Origin: Halococcus salifodinae DSM 8989
GTDB taxonomy: Archaea > Halobacteriota > Halobacteria > Halobacteriales > Halococcaceae
Assembly (NCBI RefSeq): GCF_000336935.1
Contig: NZ_AOME01000015.1
Span: 153,559-201,085, forward strand
Direction: 5' to 3'
DNA: 47,527 bases
A program made the translations under genes and the position numbers. The stretch's first letter is position 1. Every line of letters begins with the position of its first letter. The notes below the pieces were generated by a model, which saw only the letters and a list, made by a program, of their open reading frames with translations, did not search any database and was not told where the DNA came from. This document shows positions 15,577 to 25,926 of this stretch, one piece after another.

Positions 15577-17274
15577 ATGGCTCAGCAGATGGGCAACCAG
15601 CCCCTTATCGTGCTCTCGGACGACTCACAGCGAACGTCCGGGAAGGACGCACAGTCGATGAACATCACGGCGGGCCAGGCGGTCGCCGAGGCCGTCCGCA
15701 CCACACTCGGCCCGAAAGGAATGGACAAGATGCTCGTCTCCGATGCGGGCGACGTCGTGGTCACGAACGACGGCGTGACCATCCTGAAGGAGATGGACAT
15801 CGAGCACCCGGCGGCGAACATGATCGTCGAGGTCGCAGAAACTCAGGAGGACGAGGTCGGCGACGGCACCACGACCGCAGTCGTCGAGGCCGGTGAACTC
15901 CTCGAAGAGGCCGAGGAGCTCCTCGATCAGGATATCCACGCCACCACGCTCGCGCAGGGCTACCGAGAGGCCGCCGAGGAAGCCAAATCGATCCTCGAAG
16001 ACGTCGCGATCGACGTCGACGCCGAGGACACCGAGACGCTCCAGCAGATCGCCGCGACCGCGATGACGGGCAAGGGCGCGGAGAGTGCCCGCGACCTGCT
16101 CGCGGAGATCGTCGTCGACGCCGTGACCGCGGTCAGCGACGACGAGGGTGTCGACACCGACAACGTGAAAGTCGAGAAGGCGGTCGGCGGAAGCGTCGAC
16201 GAGTCCGAGCTGGTCGAGGGCGTCATCATCGACAAGGAGCGCGTCCACGACAACATGCCGTACTTCAAGGAGGACGCCGACGTCGCGCTTCTCGATAGCG
16301 CGATCGAGGTCAAGGAGACCGAGATCGACGCCGAGGTCAACGTCACCGACCCCGACCAGCTCCAGCAGTTCCTCGATCAGGAAGAGGAACAGCTCCAGGA
16401 GATGGTCGACCAGCTCACCGAGGTCGGCGCTGACGTCGTGTTCTGTCAGAACGGCATCGACGACATGGCCCAGCACTACCTCGCCGAGAACGGTATCTTG
16501 GCTGTGCGACGGGCCAAATCCAGCGACATGAGCCGGCTCGCCCGCGCGACGGGCGGTCGCATCGTCTCGAACCTCGACGACATCACCGCGGACGATCTCG
16601 GCTACGCCGGAAGCGTCGCCGAACGCGACATCGCGGGCGACCAGCGCATCTTCGTCGAGGAAGTCGAGGACGCCAAAGCGGTCACGCTCATCCTCCGCGG
16701 CGGCACCGAGCACGTCGTCGACGAGGTCGAGCGCGCCATCGACGACTCGCTGGGCGTCGTCCGGACGACCCTCGAAGACGGCAAGGTGCTGCCCGGCGGC
16801 GGCGCACCCGAGACCGAGCTCTCGCTCGGCCTGCGCGACCACGCCGACAGCGTGGGCGGCCGCGAGCAGCTCGCCGTCGAGGCCTTTGCGGACGCGATCG
16901 ACGTCATCCCGCGCACGCTCGCGGAGAACGCCGGCCTCGACCCGATCGACTCGCTGGTGGATCTCCGTTCGAAACACGACGGCGGCGAGACCACTACCGG
17001 CCTCGACGCCTACACCGGTGAGGTCGTCGACATGGAGGAAGAAGGCGTCGTCGAGCCCCTCCGCGTCAAGACCCAGGCGATCGAGTCCGCCACCGAGGCG
17101 GCCGTGATGATCCTCCGAATCGACGACGTGATCGCCGCGGGCGATCTCAAGGGCGGCCAGACCGGCGGCGACGACGACGGCGGCCCGCCCGCTGGCGGCC
17201 CCGGCGGCGGCATGGGCGGTATGGGTGGCATGGGCGGCATGGGCGGTATGGGTGGCATGGGCGGCATGATGTAA
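15577..17274 (+). CDS. Thermosome (group II chaperonin) subunit
   Basis: The protein has 565 residues and forms the ATP-driven, double-ring folding chamber of the archaeal cytosol. The ATP-binding motifs are [10 protein letters not shown] (42-51), NDGVTIL (64-70) and GDGTTT (95-100), with [10 protein letters not shown] near residue 408. The C-terminal tail is a run of Gly-Gly-Met repeats that project into the cavity. I start at ATG 15577 ([10 protein letters not shown]); a GTG lies six bases upstream in frame. The body is rich in acidic residues, as expected for a salt-in protein. Confidence 0.97.
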   Translation: MAQQMGNQPLIVLSDDSQRTSGKDAQSMNITAGQAVAEAVRTTLGPKGMDKMLVSDAGDVVVTNDGVTILKEMDIEHPAANMIVEVAETQEDEVGDGTTTAVVEAGELLEEAEELLDQDIHATTLAQGYREAAEEAKSILEDVAIDVDAEDTETLQQIAATAMTGKGAESARDLLAEIVVDAVTAVSDDEGVDTDNVKVEKAVGGSVDESELVEGVIIDKERVHDNMPYFKEDADVALLDSAIEVKETEIDAEVNVTDPDQLQQFLDQEEEQLQEMVDQLTEVGADVVFCQNGIDDMAQHYLAENGILAVRRAKSSDMSRLARATGGRIVSNLDDITADDLGYAGSVAERDIAGDQRIFVEEVEDAKAVTLILRGGTEHVVDEVERAIDDSLGVVRTTLEDGKVLPGGGAPETELSLGLRDHADSVGGREQLAVEAFADAIDVIPRTLAENAGLDPIDSLVDLRSKHDGGETTTGLDAYTGEVVDMEEEGVVEPLRVKTQAIESATEAAVMILRIDDVIAAGDLKGGQTGGDDDGGPPAGGPGGGMGGMGGMGGMGGMGGMGGMM

Positions 17275-17409
17275 GCCCGGTCAGGTCACACATCCACTCA
17301 CACCACTCGCCAGCACCGCCTCGTCCGAACGACACCGAATTTTTGCGCGTCGCTCCGCGTTGTCGTCACTAGCCAGTGACCACTTCCGTGTGTGGCCCCC
17401 TGTCTTTTC

Positions 17410-17754
17410 GTGCAGTTCCGTTCCTCTGACACCGAACGCGACGCCGACTACGCCGCACTGGTCGTCGGTATGGTGTTCGTCTGGGGGGTCTGTGACGGCG
17501 TCTCGACGCTGCTGGCCGCGTCGCTCGTCGGGGTGGAGTTCGAGACGAACCCGACCGTTCGGGCGTTGCTCTCGACGCCGGCGCTCGCGCTCGGCGTCAA
17601 ACTCGCCGCGGCAGTGCTCGCGGGACTCGTCGCGCTCGCCGGCGAGCGGTTCGTCCGCACCGTTCCGGGCTGGCGATGGTTCTTCTTCGTCTTGATCGGC
17701 CTCGGAACGGTCGTCACCGGGCTGAACCTCGGCGTCGCGATCGGAGCGCTCTAA
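17410..17754 (+). CDS. DUF5658-like small membrane protein
   Basis: The protein has about 114 residues from GTG 17410 (GTG 17392 is an alternative). Three hydrophobic segments are visible. The pattern [13 protein letters not shown], then [13 protein letters not shown] and a Lys in the next helix, resembles the DUF5658 family, which has D-x-x-T, E-x-NP-x-x-R and K in membrane helices. The match is from memory. Its stop overlaps the stop of lrp by 4 bases on the other strand. Confidence 0.65.
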   Translation: MQFRSSDTERDADYAALVVGMVFVWGVCDGVSTLLAASLVGVEFETNPTVRALLSTPALALGVKLAAAVLAGLVALAGERFVRTVPGWRWFFFVLIGLGTVVTGLNLGVAIGAL

Positions 17755-18209
17755 CCCTCGACGTCGAGTTCGAACTGCTCGTGCTCGCTCACCGAATTGA
17801 GCACGACGTTGGTGTTCGACTCACGGATGTCGGCGTCGGCGAGCAGCGTCTTGATCGCGTCGTTCATGTCGTCGGTGTCCTCGAACTTCCCGATCGCGAC
17901 GACGTCGTGATCGCCGGTGACCTCGTACACCGAGATCATCTGGTCGTGCTCGCGGAGGCGGTCGGTGATGTCGGGCAGCGCGCTGCCGTCGACCTTGAGC
18001 TGGATCACGGCAGTGACGTCGTAGCCGAGCGCGTTGTAATCAACCGTCGGCGAGTATCCTCGGATGACGCCCTCGTCTTCGAGATCAGCGAGGTGGTTCG
18101 ACACCGTCGTCACCGAGACGTCGAGATCGTCGGCGAGACTCCGAAGGCTGGCACGACCGTCGCCCAACAGCGCGTTCACGAGTTCCGTATCGAGGTTTTC
18201 GTACGTCAT
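17751..18209 (-). CDS. lrp: Lrp/AsnC family regulator
   Basis: The protein has 152 residues. An N-terminal winged helix ([20 protein letters not shown], then [20 protein letters not shown]) is followed by a RAM-type ligand-binding domain ([27 protein letters not shown]). Such regulators respond to amino acids such as glutamine. It is divergent from glnA, and this pairing is conserved in haloarchaea, so regulation of glnA is likely. I use ATG 18209; a GTG at 18212 is in frame. Confidence 0.92.
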   Translation of the reverse strand: MTYENLDTELVNALLGDGRASLRSLADDLDVSVTTVSNHLADLEDEGVIRGYSPTVDYNALGYDVTAVIQLKVDGSALPDITDRLREHDQMISVYEVTGDHDVVAIGKFEDTDDMNDAIKTLLADADIRESNTNVVLNSVSEHEQFELDVEG

Positions 18210-18234
18210 CACACTCCGGTACCGATTCGGGGGA

Positions 18235-18240
18235 GTAAAA
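18235..18240 (-). promoter_or_regulatory. lrp TATA-like box
   Basis: The minus-strand sequence TTTTAC sits 26-31 bases before the lrp ATG. The spacer between lrp and glnA is only 126 bases, so any operator bound there would influence both genes. Confidence 0.5.
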
Positions 18241-18335
18241 CTTTACGAATATCCATTTCCAGTCCGTAACTCAATATTTGCGACGAAGGGTAGTGTTTTT
18301 GTATTCGCGGGTCTCCCACCGAGTAGGCACGAAGC

Positions 18336-19706
18336 ATGACAAACGAAACTCCGGTTGACGGCGATCTCTCGACCGACGCCCGCCGCGTTCTCGAACGCAT
18401 CGACGAGCACAACGTCGACTTCCTCCGGCTCCAGTTTACCGACATCCTCGGCACGGTGAAAAACGTCTCCGTCCCCGCCTCTCAGGCCGAGAAGGCGTTC
18501 ACCGAGGGCATCTACTTCGACGGCTCCTCGATCGAGGGGTTCGTCCGGATCCAGGAGTCCGACATGCGGCTCACGCCAGATCCCTCGACGTTCGCAATCC
18601 TGCCGTGGCGTGACCGCGACGACGGCACCGCGAGCGCACGCCTGATCTGCGACGTGATGAACACCTCGACGGGCGAACCGTTCGCCGGCGATCCACGTGG
18701 GGTGCTCCAGCGTGTGCTCGATCGCGCCGAAGGGATGGGCTACGAAGTCAACGCCGCGCCCGAACCCGAGTTCTTCCTGTTCGAACACGACGAGGAGGGC
18801 GGCGCGACCACGAAGACCAACGACGCCGGTGGCTACTTCGATCTCGCGCCGAAGGACCTCGCGAGCGACGTCCGCCGCGACATCATCTACGGGCTGGAGG
18901 AGATGGGCTTCGAGATCGAGGCCTCCCACCACGAGGTCGCCCAGGGCCAACACGAGATCAACTTCACCTACGACGACGCGCTCACGACCGCGGACAACGT
19001 CGCCACCTTTCGGTCGGTGGTCCGGGCGATCGCGGCCCAGCACGACCTCCACGCCACGTTCATGCCCAAACCCATCGCGCGCGTCAACGGGTCTGGGATG
19101 CACACTCACCTTTCGCTGTTCGACGACGGTGAGAACGTCTTCCACGACGGGGCCGACGAGTTCGATTTGAGCGAGATCGCCAAACAGTTCGTCGCGGGCA
19201 TCCTCGATCACGCGCCCGCCGTCACCGCGATCTGCAACCCCACGATCAACAGCTATAAACGCCTGGTTCCGGGGTACGAGGCTCCCGTCTACGTTGCGTG
19301 GTCGGACCGCAATCGCTCGGCGCTGGTTCGCAAACCCGCCGCGCGCACGCCGGCGGCCTCCCGGATCGAGCTTCGCTCGCCCGATCCCTCCTGTAACCCG
19401 TATCTCGCACTCGCAGTGATGATCGCCGCCGGGATCGACGGGATCGAACGCGAACTCGACGCCCCCGATCCCGTTCGTGAGAACATCTACGAGTTCGACG
19501 AGCAGCGCCGCGCGGAGTACGGGATCGACACCCTGCCGACGACGCTGGCCGAGTCGATCGACGCGCTCGAAGCCGACGAGGTCGTGCTGGACGCGCTCGG
19601 CGACCACGCCGCCGAGACGTTCGTCGCGGCGAAGCGCGAGGAAGTCACCGACTACCGGGTGTCGGTCAGCGAGTGGGAGAAAGACCGCTACCTCGAAACG
19701 TTCTGA
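18336..19706 (+). CDS. glnA: Glutamine synthetase type I
   Basis: The protein has 456 residues and makes glutamine from glutamate, ammonia and ATP. The N-terminal beta-grasp ([20 protein letters not shown]) is followed by the signature FDGSSIEGF and the active-site blocks [18 protein letters not shown] and [10 protein letters not shown], then [17 protein letters not shown]. The short length and lack of a Tyr-adenylylation loop fit the GSI-alpha type, regulated by feedback and PII-like proteins. A PII domain is fused to the ammonium transporter at 44436. Confidence 0.97.
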   Translation: MTNETPVDGDLSTDARRVLERIDEHNVDFLRLQFTDILGTVKNVSVPASQAEKAFTEGIYFDGSSIEGFVRIQESDMRLTPDPSTFAILPWRDRDDGTASARLICDVMNTSTGEPFAGDPRGVLQRVLDRAEGMGYEVNAAPEPEFFLFEHDEEGGATTKTNDAGGYFDLAPKDLASDVRRDIIYGLEEMGFEIEASHHEVAQGQHEINFTYDDALTTADNVATFRSVVRAIAAQHDLHATFMPKPIARVNGSGMHTHLSLFDDGENVFHDGADEFDLSEIAKQFVAGILDHAPAVTAICNPTINSYKRLVPGYEAPVYVAWSDRNRSALVRKPAARTPAASRIELRSPDPSCNPYLALAVMIAAGIDGIERELDAPDPVRENIYEFDEQRRAEYGIDTLPTTLAESIDALEADEVVLDALGDHAAETFVAAKREEVTDYRVSVSEWEKDRYLETF

Positions 19707-19755
19707 GCTGCGATCCTCTCGACCAGCGCTCGACGACTCCTGTTTTCTTTCCGAT

Positions 19756-20202
19756 TTACGATCGCAGTCCGCTGACCCAGTCCCGAAGCCGCCCGGGCAG
19801 GCCGAGCGCGCCGCCGATCAGGCCGACGACCACCATCACCACGTAGAGGCCGAGCGTCGAGAGCCAGACCACGATCATCGCGAGGATCGCCCATCCACCG
19901 TTGAGAAGCGCGAACGCGCCGATCGTCATCGCAGTACCGTAGAGCAGGACGAGATACGGGCCCCATCCCCGGGCGTGGCCGCGGCGTTGGCGCTTGCGGA
20001 CGTAGCCTTTGAGATCGCTTTCGAGCGTGTCGCGTTTGATGATCCGGTCTTCGACCTCGTCGGCGAACGCCACCACGTCGGCCCGCAGCGTCTCGACGTC
20101 CTCGACGGTCGCGGTTTCGGTCCGGTCGTCATCGACCCGTTCGTCGAAGTCCTCCTCCTCTCGGACCGGATCGCCGACGTCGTCGGTTGCCTCGTCGCTC
20201 AT
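19756..20202 (-). CDS. Conserved haloarchaeal membrane protein with acidic, helical N-terminus
   Basis: The protein has 148 residues. The first 45 are acidic, then a helical, coiled-coil-like stretch (VETLRADVVAFADEVEDRII) leads into a basic patch (RKRQRRGHARGWG) and two transmembrane segments (about 83-101 and 104-128). The layout suggests a cytoplasmic domain tethered to the membrane. No enzyme motif is present. It overlaps the stop of the YihY gene at 20199 by 4 bases, indicating coupled translation. Confidence 0.75.
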   Translation of the reverse strand: MSDEATDDVGDPVREEEDFDERVDDDRTETATVEDVETLRADVVAFADEVEDRIIKRDTLESDLKGYVRKRQRRGHARGWGPYLVLLYGTAMTIGAFALLNGGWAILAMIVVWLSTLGLYVVMVVVGLIGGALGLPGRLRDWVSGLRS

Positions 20203-21059
20203 GCCTGGCCTCCCGACCGCAGCCGCGCTGCAAGCCCACCGCCGCTCGACCCTTCGTGGCCCGCGATCCGCCCGGCGAGGAGGGCGTTCAACACGACCCC
20301 CAGCAGGAGCACCATCCCGGCGAAATACAGCACCGTCACCAGCAACAACACTCCGCCGAGAACGCCGTAGGCTTCGAACGCACTGGCCCGCGCAGCGTAG
20401 ACTCGGAACACGATCTGGAGGACGGTGAAACCGATGGCGGCAAGCGCCGCTCCAGGCACCGCCTCGCGGAGCGTCACGTCGCCACCGGGAAGGAAATAGT
20501 AGAGCGGCAACAAGACGGCCACGAGCGCGAGCAGCGTCGCGAGCGTCCCGACGACCGCGACCGCGGAGACGCCGGCAACGGTGGCCTCGACCGGCCAGAA
20601 CGACACCGCGACGCCGATCCCGACCGCGACGATCGCCCCGAGGATCACCGCGGCCAGCGTGATGACGCCGTTTTTGACCTGCGCGGCGATTCCGCCGGAT
20701 TCGCGGCCGTACACCCGCGAGAACGCGGTGTCGAGTCCGCGGAACAGTTTGAGCGCGCTCCAGAGCAGCGCAACCAGGCTAACGGCCGTCGCCCCGCCCG
20801 CGCCGTCCTGGTTGCTGACGGCTCCCTCCACGAGCTCCTGCGCGCTCGCCGGCAGCGAGCTCGTCGCCCCGCTCACGATCTCGTTCGCCGTCGACTGATC
20901 GACGGCGACCGACACCGTGACGAGCAGGAGCAACAGCAGGGGAATCAACGAGACGAACGCGTAGTACGCGATGCTCGCCGCGATGAACGTGATCTCTTTT
21001 TCCTGTACCTCCCCGACGAACGCTCGGCCGAAGGAGGTCGCGCGCGCGCTGGTACTCAC
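20199..21059 (-). CDS. YihY/BrkB family membrane protein, copy 1
   Basis: The protein has 286 residues and six hydrophobic segments. The family's N-terminal block EITFIAASIAYYAFVSLIPL and the middle ALLWSALKLFRGLDTAFSRV are clear. YihY proteins were once called ribonuclease BN, but that assignment is no longer accepted; their role is unknown. I start at GTG 21059, because a TATA box is centred about 26 bases upstream. It is a paralogue of the gene at 21157. Confidence 0.88.
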   Translation of the reverse strand: MSTSARATSFGRAFVGEVQEKEITFIAASIAYYAFVSLIPLLLLLLVTVSVAVDQSTANEIVSGATSSLPASAQELVEGAVSNQDGAGGATAVSLVALLWSALKLFRGLDTAFSRVYGRESGGIAAQVKNGVITLAAVILGAIVAVGIGVAVSFWPVEATVAGVSAVAVVGTLATLLALVAVLLPLYYFLPGGDVTLREAVPGAALAAIGFTVLQIVFRVYAARASAFEAYGVLGGVLLLVTVLYFAGMVLLLGVVLNALLAGRIAGHEGSSGGGLAARLRSGGQA

Positions 21060-21080
21060 GACCGCGCTTTCGACCGAGGC

Positions 21081-21090
21081 GTATATATAA
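21081..21090 (-). promoter_or_regulatory. TATA box of YihY copy 1
   Basis: The minus-strand sequence TTATATATAC is 22-31 bases before the GTG at 21059. This fixes the start of a leaderless mRNA. Confidence 0.65.
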
Positions 21091-21156
21091 TCGGCGGGAA
21101 CCCACGTCCCGCGAGCCCCGCGTCGCGGCCGCGACGCCGCTCGCGGCCCGGCGCTA

Positions 21157-21990
21157 TCACGCCGGCAGCCACTCGGTATCGGGATCGATCCGTCCGGCGA
21201 GGCTCGCGTTGAGCGCCGCCCCCACCAGCAGCGCGAGACCGCCGATGTACAGCCAGGTAAGTACGAGCAACAGACCGCCGACGGCACCGTAGAGAGCGAC
21301 GCTGCTCGACGCGGTGGCGTACAGCCGAACCACCACGCCCGATACCGTCCACGCGAGCGCGGCGAACAGGGTTCCGGGAAGGATCTCGCGGATCGAGACG
21401 CCGTCGACCTCGGGGAGGACGTAGAACATCGGGAGGAAGGCGACGGTCAGGGTGGCGAACAGGAGAAGCGGACTCAGCAGTCGGAGCACGGAGCCGTTCT
21501 CGACGACGACTGCGAACGCGAGGCTGATCCCGGCAAGCGCTGCGGCCGCGGCCGTCACCGTCACGAGCACGAGCGTCGCGTCTCTCACCTTCCCCGTGAG
21601 CGAAACCGTCCCGCGCTCGTCGTAGACTGCCGCGAACGCCCCGTCGAGCGCACCGAACATCCGAAGCCCGCTCCACGCGAGGATGACGGCTCCGAGCGCC
21701 GCAGCCCGGACCCGGCCGCTGGTCTGGGTCAGGAGCTGTCGCGGTACCGACGTCCCGCTCGGAAGTACCGTCCCCGATGCCGCCGTACTCGCTTGGGAGA
21801 GGAGACCGTTGCCGAACAGCGAGAGCGCGATCACGGCGAAGAGCACGAGCGGGACCAGGGCGAGGAACAGGTAGTACGCGAGGCTCGCCGCCAGCAGCGT
21901 GATCTGCTCCTCGCGGGCCACCGCGACGACCGTCCGCGCCACCGGCTCCATCCCCTCGAACCGCCGGACCGCGCGTTTGCGAACTCCCAC
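21157..21990 (-). CDS. YihY/BrkB family membrane protein, copy 2
   Basis: The protein has 277 residues. It matches copy 1 in layout: QITLLAASLAYYLFLALVPL, ILAWSGLRMFGALDGAFAAV and a C-terminal LYGAVGGLLLVLTWLYIGGL. The start is uncertain: GTG 21990 gives an N-terminus close in length to copy 1, while ATG 21951 is also possible. The pair looks like an old tandem duplication, since identity is limited to the core helices. Confidence 0.85.
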   Translation of the reverse strand: MGVRKRAVRRFEGMEPVARTVVAVAREEQITLLAASLAYYLFLALVPLVLFAVIALSLFGNGLLSQASTAASGTVLPSGTSVPRQLLTQTSGRVRAAALGAVILAWSGLRMFGALDGAFAAVYDERGTVSLTGKVRDATLVLVTVTAAAAALAGISLAFAVVVENGSVLRLLSPLLLFATLTVAFLPMFYVLPEVDGVSIREILPGTLFAALAWTVSGVVVRLYATASSSVALYGAVGGLLLVLTWLYIGGLALLVGAALNASLAGRIDPDTEWLPA

Positions 21991-22085
21991 GCGGCCGGAT
22001 TCCGTCCCCGACGACAAGTAGTTCACCCTTGCACCGCCCCCGAGCGACAGCGAGACCTGACCCGGCCGAGTCGGATCCGATCCGA

Positions 22086-23201
22086 TCAGTCCGAGTCGCC
22101 GTCCGGATCGGTCGCGGTCTCGATCTCCGCCACGCTCGCGTCGGTCTTGAACGTCGTCCCGCCGTAGTGGGTGCGCGAGGCCGCAAAGCCCGCACCGCGG
22201 AGTCGATCGAGGAACTCGTCCATCGCACGCGCCGAGCGGCCCCACTCCCGGCAGAGCCGGTGCTGGTCGTAGTGAGTCGGACTATCGAGTTCGCCATCGA
22301 GCGTGTCGAGGAGGTCGCGGGCGCGGTCGGCGGTGCCCAGCTCGTCGGTGATCCGTTCGTGGACGTCCCCGATGAACTCGCGGTCGTGGGGCTGACCGAG
22401 CCAGAGCGGGCCTGCGGTCCGGACGGTTCCGCCACAGGCTGGGCATTCGTCCGGCGGGCGAGCGATGAGACCCGTCTCGGATTCGCGGTGGAGACACGAA
22501 AAGCAGTGGTGGACGTGCCCCAGCGATTCGAGCGCGACGTTCGCGTCGCTCGCGCGCCGGGAGAAGTCGAGATACGTCCGGACGTAGTGACTCGTGGCGT
22601 GACTCAGGACGGGAATGGCGGCGACGTCGTACCGCGCGGCAGTTCTGACGAGCGCTCCCAGCAGCACGCGGAGCCCCATTTCGGCGTGGTACTCGGTGTT
22701 CTGCGGGACGGCGCTGTACGACCGGATGCCGCTTTCCTTGTGTGCGCCACACAGCGGCGCGGTGTCGGTCGCGGTGACACACAGGAGGTGGCGCGTACTC
22801 TGGACGGCGGCGTCGACGAAGGGGATCGGCGTGCCGAACGGGTCGAGATCGACCACGTCGAAGCGCTCCTCGTGCATGAGGGCGTTCGCGTTCCGGGTTT
22901 CGACCGTACCGTCGAGATCGTTCCGATCGAGGTTCGTCCGGCAGAGTTCGGTCGCGTCGGGATCCCGATCACACAGCGTCGCGTCGTAGTCCTCGTTCGC
23001 CGCGCGCACGCCCCGCACGCCGGTCGCGGCATGCGCGTCGAGATACGATTCGCGGTCCTCGCGGTCGCGGGCGGTCCGGAGCACGGCGACGGTGAGGTCC
23101 CGATTCAACTCCTGGTCGGGATTGAAGAAGACGTCGTCGCCGATCCCCGCGTCGGGCTGTTCGGGGACGCGAACGGAGAGGCCCCCCTCCGAAACCTGCA
23201 T
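22086..23201 (-). CDS. trm1: tRNA (guanine26-N2)-dimethyltransferase Trm1
   Basis: The protein has 371 residues and uses SAM to dimethylate G26 of tRNA. The N-terminal block [15 protein letters not shown], the SAM-site region [13 protein letters not shown] and the catalytic motif [17 protein letters not shown] are all present. A zinc ribbon ([11 protein letters not shown], then CPACGGTV) follows, with the C-terminal region ending near [19 protein letters not shown]. Start ATG 23201 ([10 protein letters not shown]). Confidence 0.95.
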   Translation of the reverse strand: MQVSEGGLSVRVPEQPDAGIGDDVFFNPDQELNRDLTVAVLRTARDREDRESYLDAHAATGVRGVRAANEDYDATLCDRDPDATELCRTNLDRNDLDGTVETRNANALMHEERFDVVDLDPFGTPIPFVDAAVQSTRHLLCVTATDTAPLCGAHKESGIRSYSAVPQNTEYHAEMGLRVLLGALVRTAARYDVAAIPVLSHATSHYVRTYLDFSRRASDANVALESLGHVHHCFSCLHRESETGLIARPPDECPACGGTVRTAGPLWLGQPHDREFIGDVHERITDELGTADRARDLLDTLDGELDSPTHYDQHRLCREWGRSARAMDEFLDRLRGAGFAASRTHYGGTTFKTDASVAEIETATDPDGDSD

Positions 23202-23363
23202 GGCGGGGCTGGGTCGCCGAACGCGAAAAGCGACCCGTTCTTCGCCGACTCGGTGTGACCCGATCGTGGTCGCGTTCGTCGGCCCGTCTTTTCGGTCGGT
23301 GTGCCTCGCGACCGGCACACGCCACCAGAGAGACTAAGAACCGAACCGCCGTCGGTGGGGGCA

Positions 23364-23756
23364 GTGGCCGAGCGATACCGGCTCCGACTGCTCGCCGCGC
23401 TCGTCGTCGTGGTCTCGGCGAGCAGTGGCTGTCTCGCACTCGACCCGCGAGTGAGCCTCGATACGGCCGACTCGGCCGTCTTCGAGAGCGCCTCGACGTC
23501 GGGATCGTGGGCGGCTGGCCAGGTCGCGACGAACGTCACCTTCACGTCGAACGCCACGACGAGTGCGGGCGTGACTCGGCTGAACGTGATCGCCGACGGG
23601 CAGACGTTCGATACGGCGGTCCTCGACAGCGGCCAGTCGAGCGCGACGATTCTCCTCCCGACCAACGGGACCGCAACGATCGTCGCGGCCAACACGGTCA
23701 ACGGAACGACGGTCGAGACGAGAAACGCCACGATAACCGGCGAGTCGGTGGTTTGA
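23364..23756 (+). CDS. Secreted lipoprotein of unknown function
   Basis: The protein has 130 residues. After the start (GTG 23364) come VAERYRLRLLAALVVVVSAS and a lipobox-like SSGC, so the mature protein would be anchored by lipid. The mature part is Thr/Ala/Asn-rich with many N-x-T sequons (for example NVTF, NATTS, NGT), which suggests glycosylation and a beta-rich fold. A TATA-like ACTAAGAAC lies about 28 bases upstream. Confidence 0.75.
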   Translation: MAERYRLRLLAALVVVVSASSGCLALDPRVSLDTADSAVFESASTSGSWAAGQVATNVTFTSNATTSAGVTRLNVIADGQTFDTAVLDSGQSSATILLPTNGTATIVAANTVNGTTVETRNATITGESVV

Positions 23757-23791
23757 ACGGTGCAAACTCCTCCCTCGAACCGAGCCAATCC

Positions 23792-24733
23792 ATGAACACG
23801 GCAAAGAAGTGGTTTCTGATCGACGGCAATCGGCTGCTCGTTTCCGGTCTGTTCGTTCTCGGAGCCTTTCTCGTGACGTTCTGGCTCGTCAGCGCCGATC
23901 TCATCACGTTCGAACCAGCGAGCGCGGTCAAATCGCTGTTCGCGAGCGGGATCGTCTCCGGCGTGTTCTCGCTCATCACGATCACGCTCACGGTGAATCA
24001 GATGATCCTCTCGCGGGTGTTCGGCACGATCGACGGGCTGGCCGACCGGATCGACGGCTCGCTCGACTTCCGGCACACGGTCGAGGACATCGCGGGGGTT
24101 CCGTCGAGCCCGAACCAGCCCGACGAGTTCCTCGTGCTCATCGGCGAGACGATCTCCGAACGAGCCAGCGCGTTCGAGGACGAATGTGAGGAGTTCGATG
24201 GCGAGTCACGCGAGGAGATCGACGAGTATCTCGCCGACATCCGCGCGTACGCCGACCGTGTCGAGGACGTCGAAGGAACAGAGGACACCCTCGAAATCGT
24301 TTCGACGCTGTTGGGTCCCGCTTACGCCCAGAACCTGACCGCGACCGATCGCCTGCTCCGGAAATACGACGGAGAGCTCCCCGACCCTGCACGGGACGAG
24401 CTCGAAGCGATCCTCGAACTCGTCAAGTCGGTCGCGGTGGCACGCCAGTTCTTCAAGACGATCGCGATCCAGCAGGACCTCGCCCAGCTCTCGCGACTGT
24501 TGGCGTACTTCGGCGTTCCCGTCCTGCTGGGGACCTTCTTCGTGACCACGATCTACACGACGACTCCGACGACGACGGTCGCACAGCCGCTGTTGCCCGT
24601 CGTCGTCAGCCTCGGCGTCGCGGTCGTGTTCATCCCGCTCGCGATCCTCCTCAGCTACATCCTCCGGGCCGCCTCGGTGGCTCGCTACACGGTTTCGGTC
24701 GGGCCGTTCGTCCCACCCGAAGAGCGTCTCTGA
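23792..24733 (+). CDS. Membrane protein with a large central cytoplasmic domain
   Basis: The protein has 313 residues. Two hydrophobic segments lie near the N-terminus (about 14-37 and 46-68) and two near the C-terminus (about 243-265 and 275-297). They enclose an acidic helical domain of about 165 residues. I do not recognise the family. The start at ATG 23792 (MNTAKKWFLIDGNRLL) is where the membrane segments begin. It follows the lipoprotein gene by 35 bases and may be co-transcribed with it. Confidence 0.75.
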   Translation: MNTAKKWFLIDGNRLLVSGLFVLGAFLVTFWLVSADLITFEPASAVKSLFASGIVSGVFSLITITLTVNQMILSRVFGTIDGLADRIDGSLDFRHTVEDIAGVPSSPNQPDEFLVLIGETISERASAFEDECEEFDGESREEIDEYLADIRAYADRVEDVEGTEDTLEIVSTLLGPAYAQNLTATDRLLRKYDGELPDPARDELEAILELVKSVAVARQFFKTIAIQQDLAQLSRLLAYFGVPVLLGTFFVTTIYTTTPTTTVAQPLLPVVVSLGVAVVFIPLAILLSYILRAASVARYTVSVGPFVPPEERL

Positions 24734-24805
24734 ATCGCTCGACTGGGACACCACTGCCGCCCGACCATCGAACGTGTTTTGACCGATCCACCCGAACGGA
24801 CGGCC

Positions 24806-25153
24806 GTGACGGCGACCGAGGAGTGGCGAGCGGCGCTCGCCGAGACGGGCGAACTCGACTCGGACGTGACCGAGCGCATCATCCGCGCCCACGGCGACCG
24901 AGGCGTGCGCGCGATCGAGGCGGTCGCCGAGCGCCGCGTGAAGCAGTACCGTGATTTTACCGTTGTCGTGGGTCACACCGAGGAGTACGTCGTCGAGGAC
25001 GGCGGCTGCACCTGCAAGGATTCGGCGTACAATCTCGATCCGGACGACCCCGATCAGGCGTGCTGGCACGCCCTCGCGGTCGCGATCGCCCGCCGAATCG
25101 ACGCGCTCGACCACCACGACATGTGGTACGCCGAGGTTCGCGAATTCCTCTGA
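24806..25153 (+). CDS. SWIM zinc-finger protein (short type)
   Basis: The protein has 115 residues. The SWIM zinc ligands are in GGCTCKDSAYN and QACWHAL (C-x-C ... C-x-H). The N-terminal 60 residues are helical. I choose GTG 24806, because a TGTTTTG box lies about 27 bases upstream. It may be an RNA- or DNA-binding adaptor; the target is unknown. It has only the SWIM core in common with the protein at 747-1385. Confidence 0.8.
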   Translation: MTATEEWRAALAETGELDSDVTERIIRAHGDRGVRAIEAVAERRVKQYRDFTVVVGHTEEYVVEDGGCTCKDSAYNLDPDDPDQACWHALAVAIARRIDALDHHDMWYAEVREFL

Positions 25154-25192
25154 TTGCGGACGATTTTTGCTCTCCGACGCGTAGCTTCGGTC

Positions 25193-25705
25193 GTGATCGT
25201 CGCCCTCGCCGACACCCACGGAACGGACACCCACCGCCTCGCCGACCACCTTCTCGAAGCCGTCCGTGCGGCCGATCTCGTGGTTCACGCCGGTGATCTC
25301 ACCACCGAAGCCGTTCTCGACGCGTTCGAGACCGAATGTCGGGAGTTCGTCGCCGTCCACGGCAACAACGCCACGCCGGCGGTCCGTGACCGCCTGCCCA
25401 CAGAGTGCGTCGTCGAACACGAGGGCGTTCGGATCGCGCTCACCCACGGTGACGACCGCGACGAAACGGGGCTGAGCCTGTTCGGCCGCGAGGAACGGGC
25501 CGACCTCGTGATCTCGGGCCACTCACATCGACCCAGGATCGTCGACACGGGCGAATGCACGCTCCTCAATCCGGGGAGCCACGCCGATCCGCGATGGAAC
25601 CGTCCCGGCTACGCCGAACTCGCGCACGACGCCGAATCCCGCTTCGACGGTCGACTCCGCGATCCCGACGGGACCGTCTTCGAGGAGTTCCGGGTCTCGA
25701 CGTAG
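25193..25705 (+). CDS. Metallophosphoesterase, YfcE/MJ0936 family
   Basis: The protein has 170 residues. All dimetal-site motifs are present: LADTHG (D-x-H), HAGDL (GD), VHGNNA (GNH-like with Asn), LTHGDD and ISGHSHRP (GH-x-H). Members are phosphodiesterases with Mn2+ or Ni2+. I start at GTG 25193; a GATTTTTGC box lies about 25 bases upstream. The gene follows the SWIM protein by 39 bases on the same strand. Confidence 0.9.
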   Translation: MIVALADTHGTDTHRLADHLLEAVRAADLVVHAGDLTTEAVLDAFETECREFVAVHGNNATPAVRDRLPTECVVEHEGVRIALTHGDDRDETGLSLFGREERADLVISGHSHRPRIVDTGECTLLNPGSHADPRWNRPGYAELAHDAESRFDGRLRDPDGTVFEEFRVST

Positions 25706-25761
25706 CCCGATCCGCCCCAACCGCCCGAAACGGCTTTAGGCCGGCGTCGGTATCGTCTCAC

Positions 25762-25893
25762 ATGGTCTTTGGCATCGACCCGGTGCTCCTCGGGCTTCTC
25801 GCGGCCATCCTGCTCGTCGTCTTCGCCGCCTATCTGTTGCTCCGACGCACTGCGACCGCGTTCCGTGAAGGTAGCAGACGCGGCCGGCGGTAG
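25762..25893 (+). CDS. Small single-helix membrane protein (43 aa)
   Basis: A 43-residue protein (MVFGIDPVLLGLLAAILLVV...) has one transmembrane helix and a basic tail rich in Arg. A TTTAGG box lies about 25 bases upstream of ATG 25762, which supports expression. Function unknown. Confidence 0.6.
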   Translation: MVFGIDPVLLGLLAAILLVVFAAYLLLRRTATAFREGSRRGRR

Positions 25894-25926
25894 CCGACGC
25901 GACGAACGCTGCCACCGAACGCCTTC

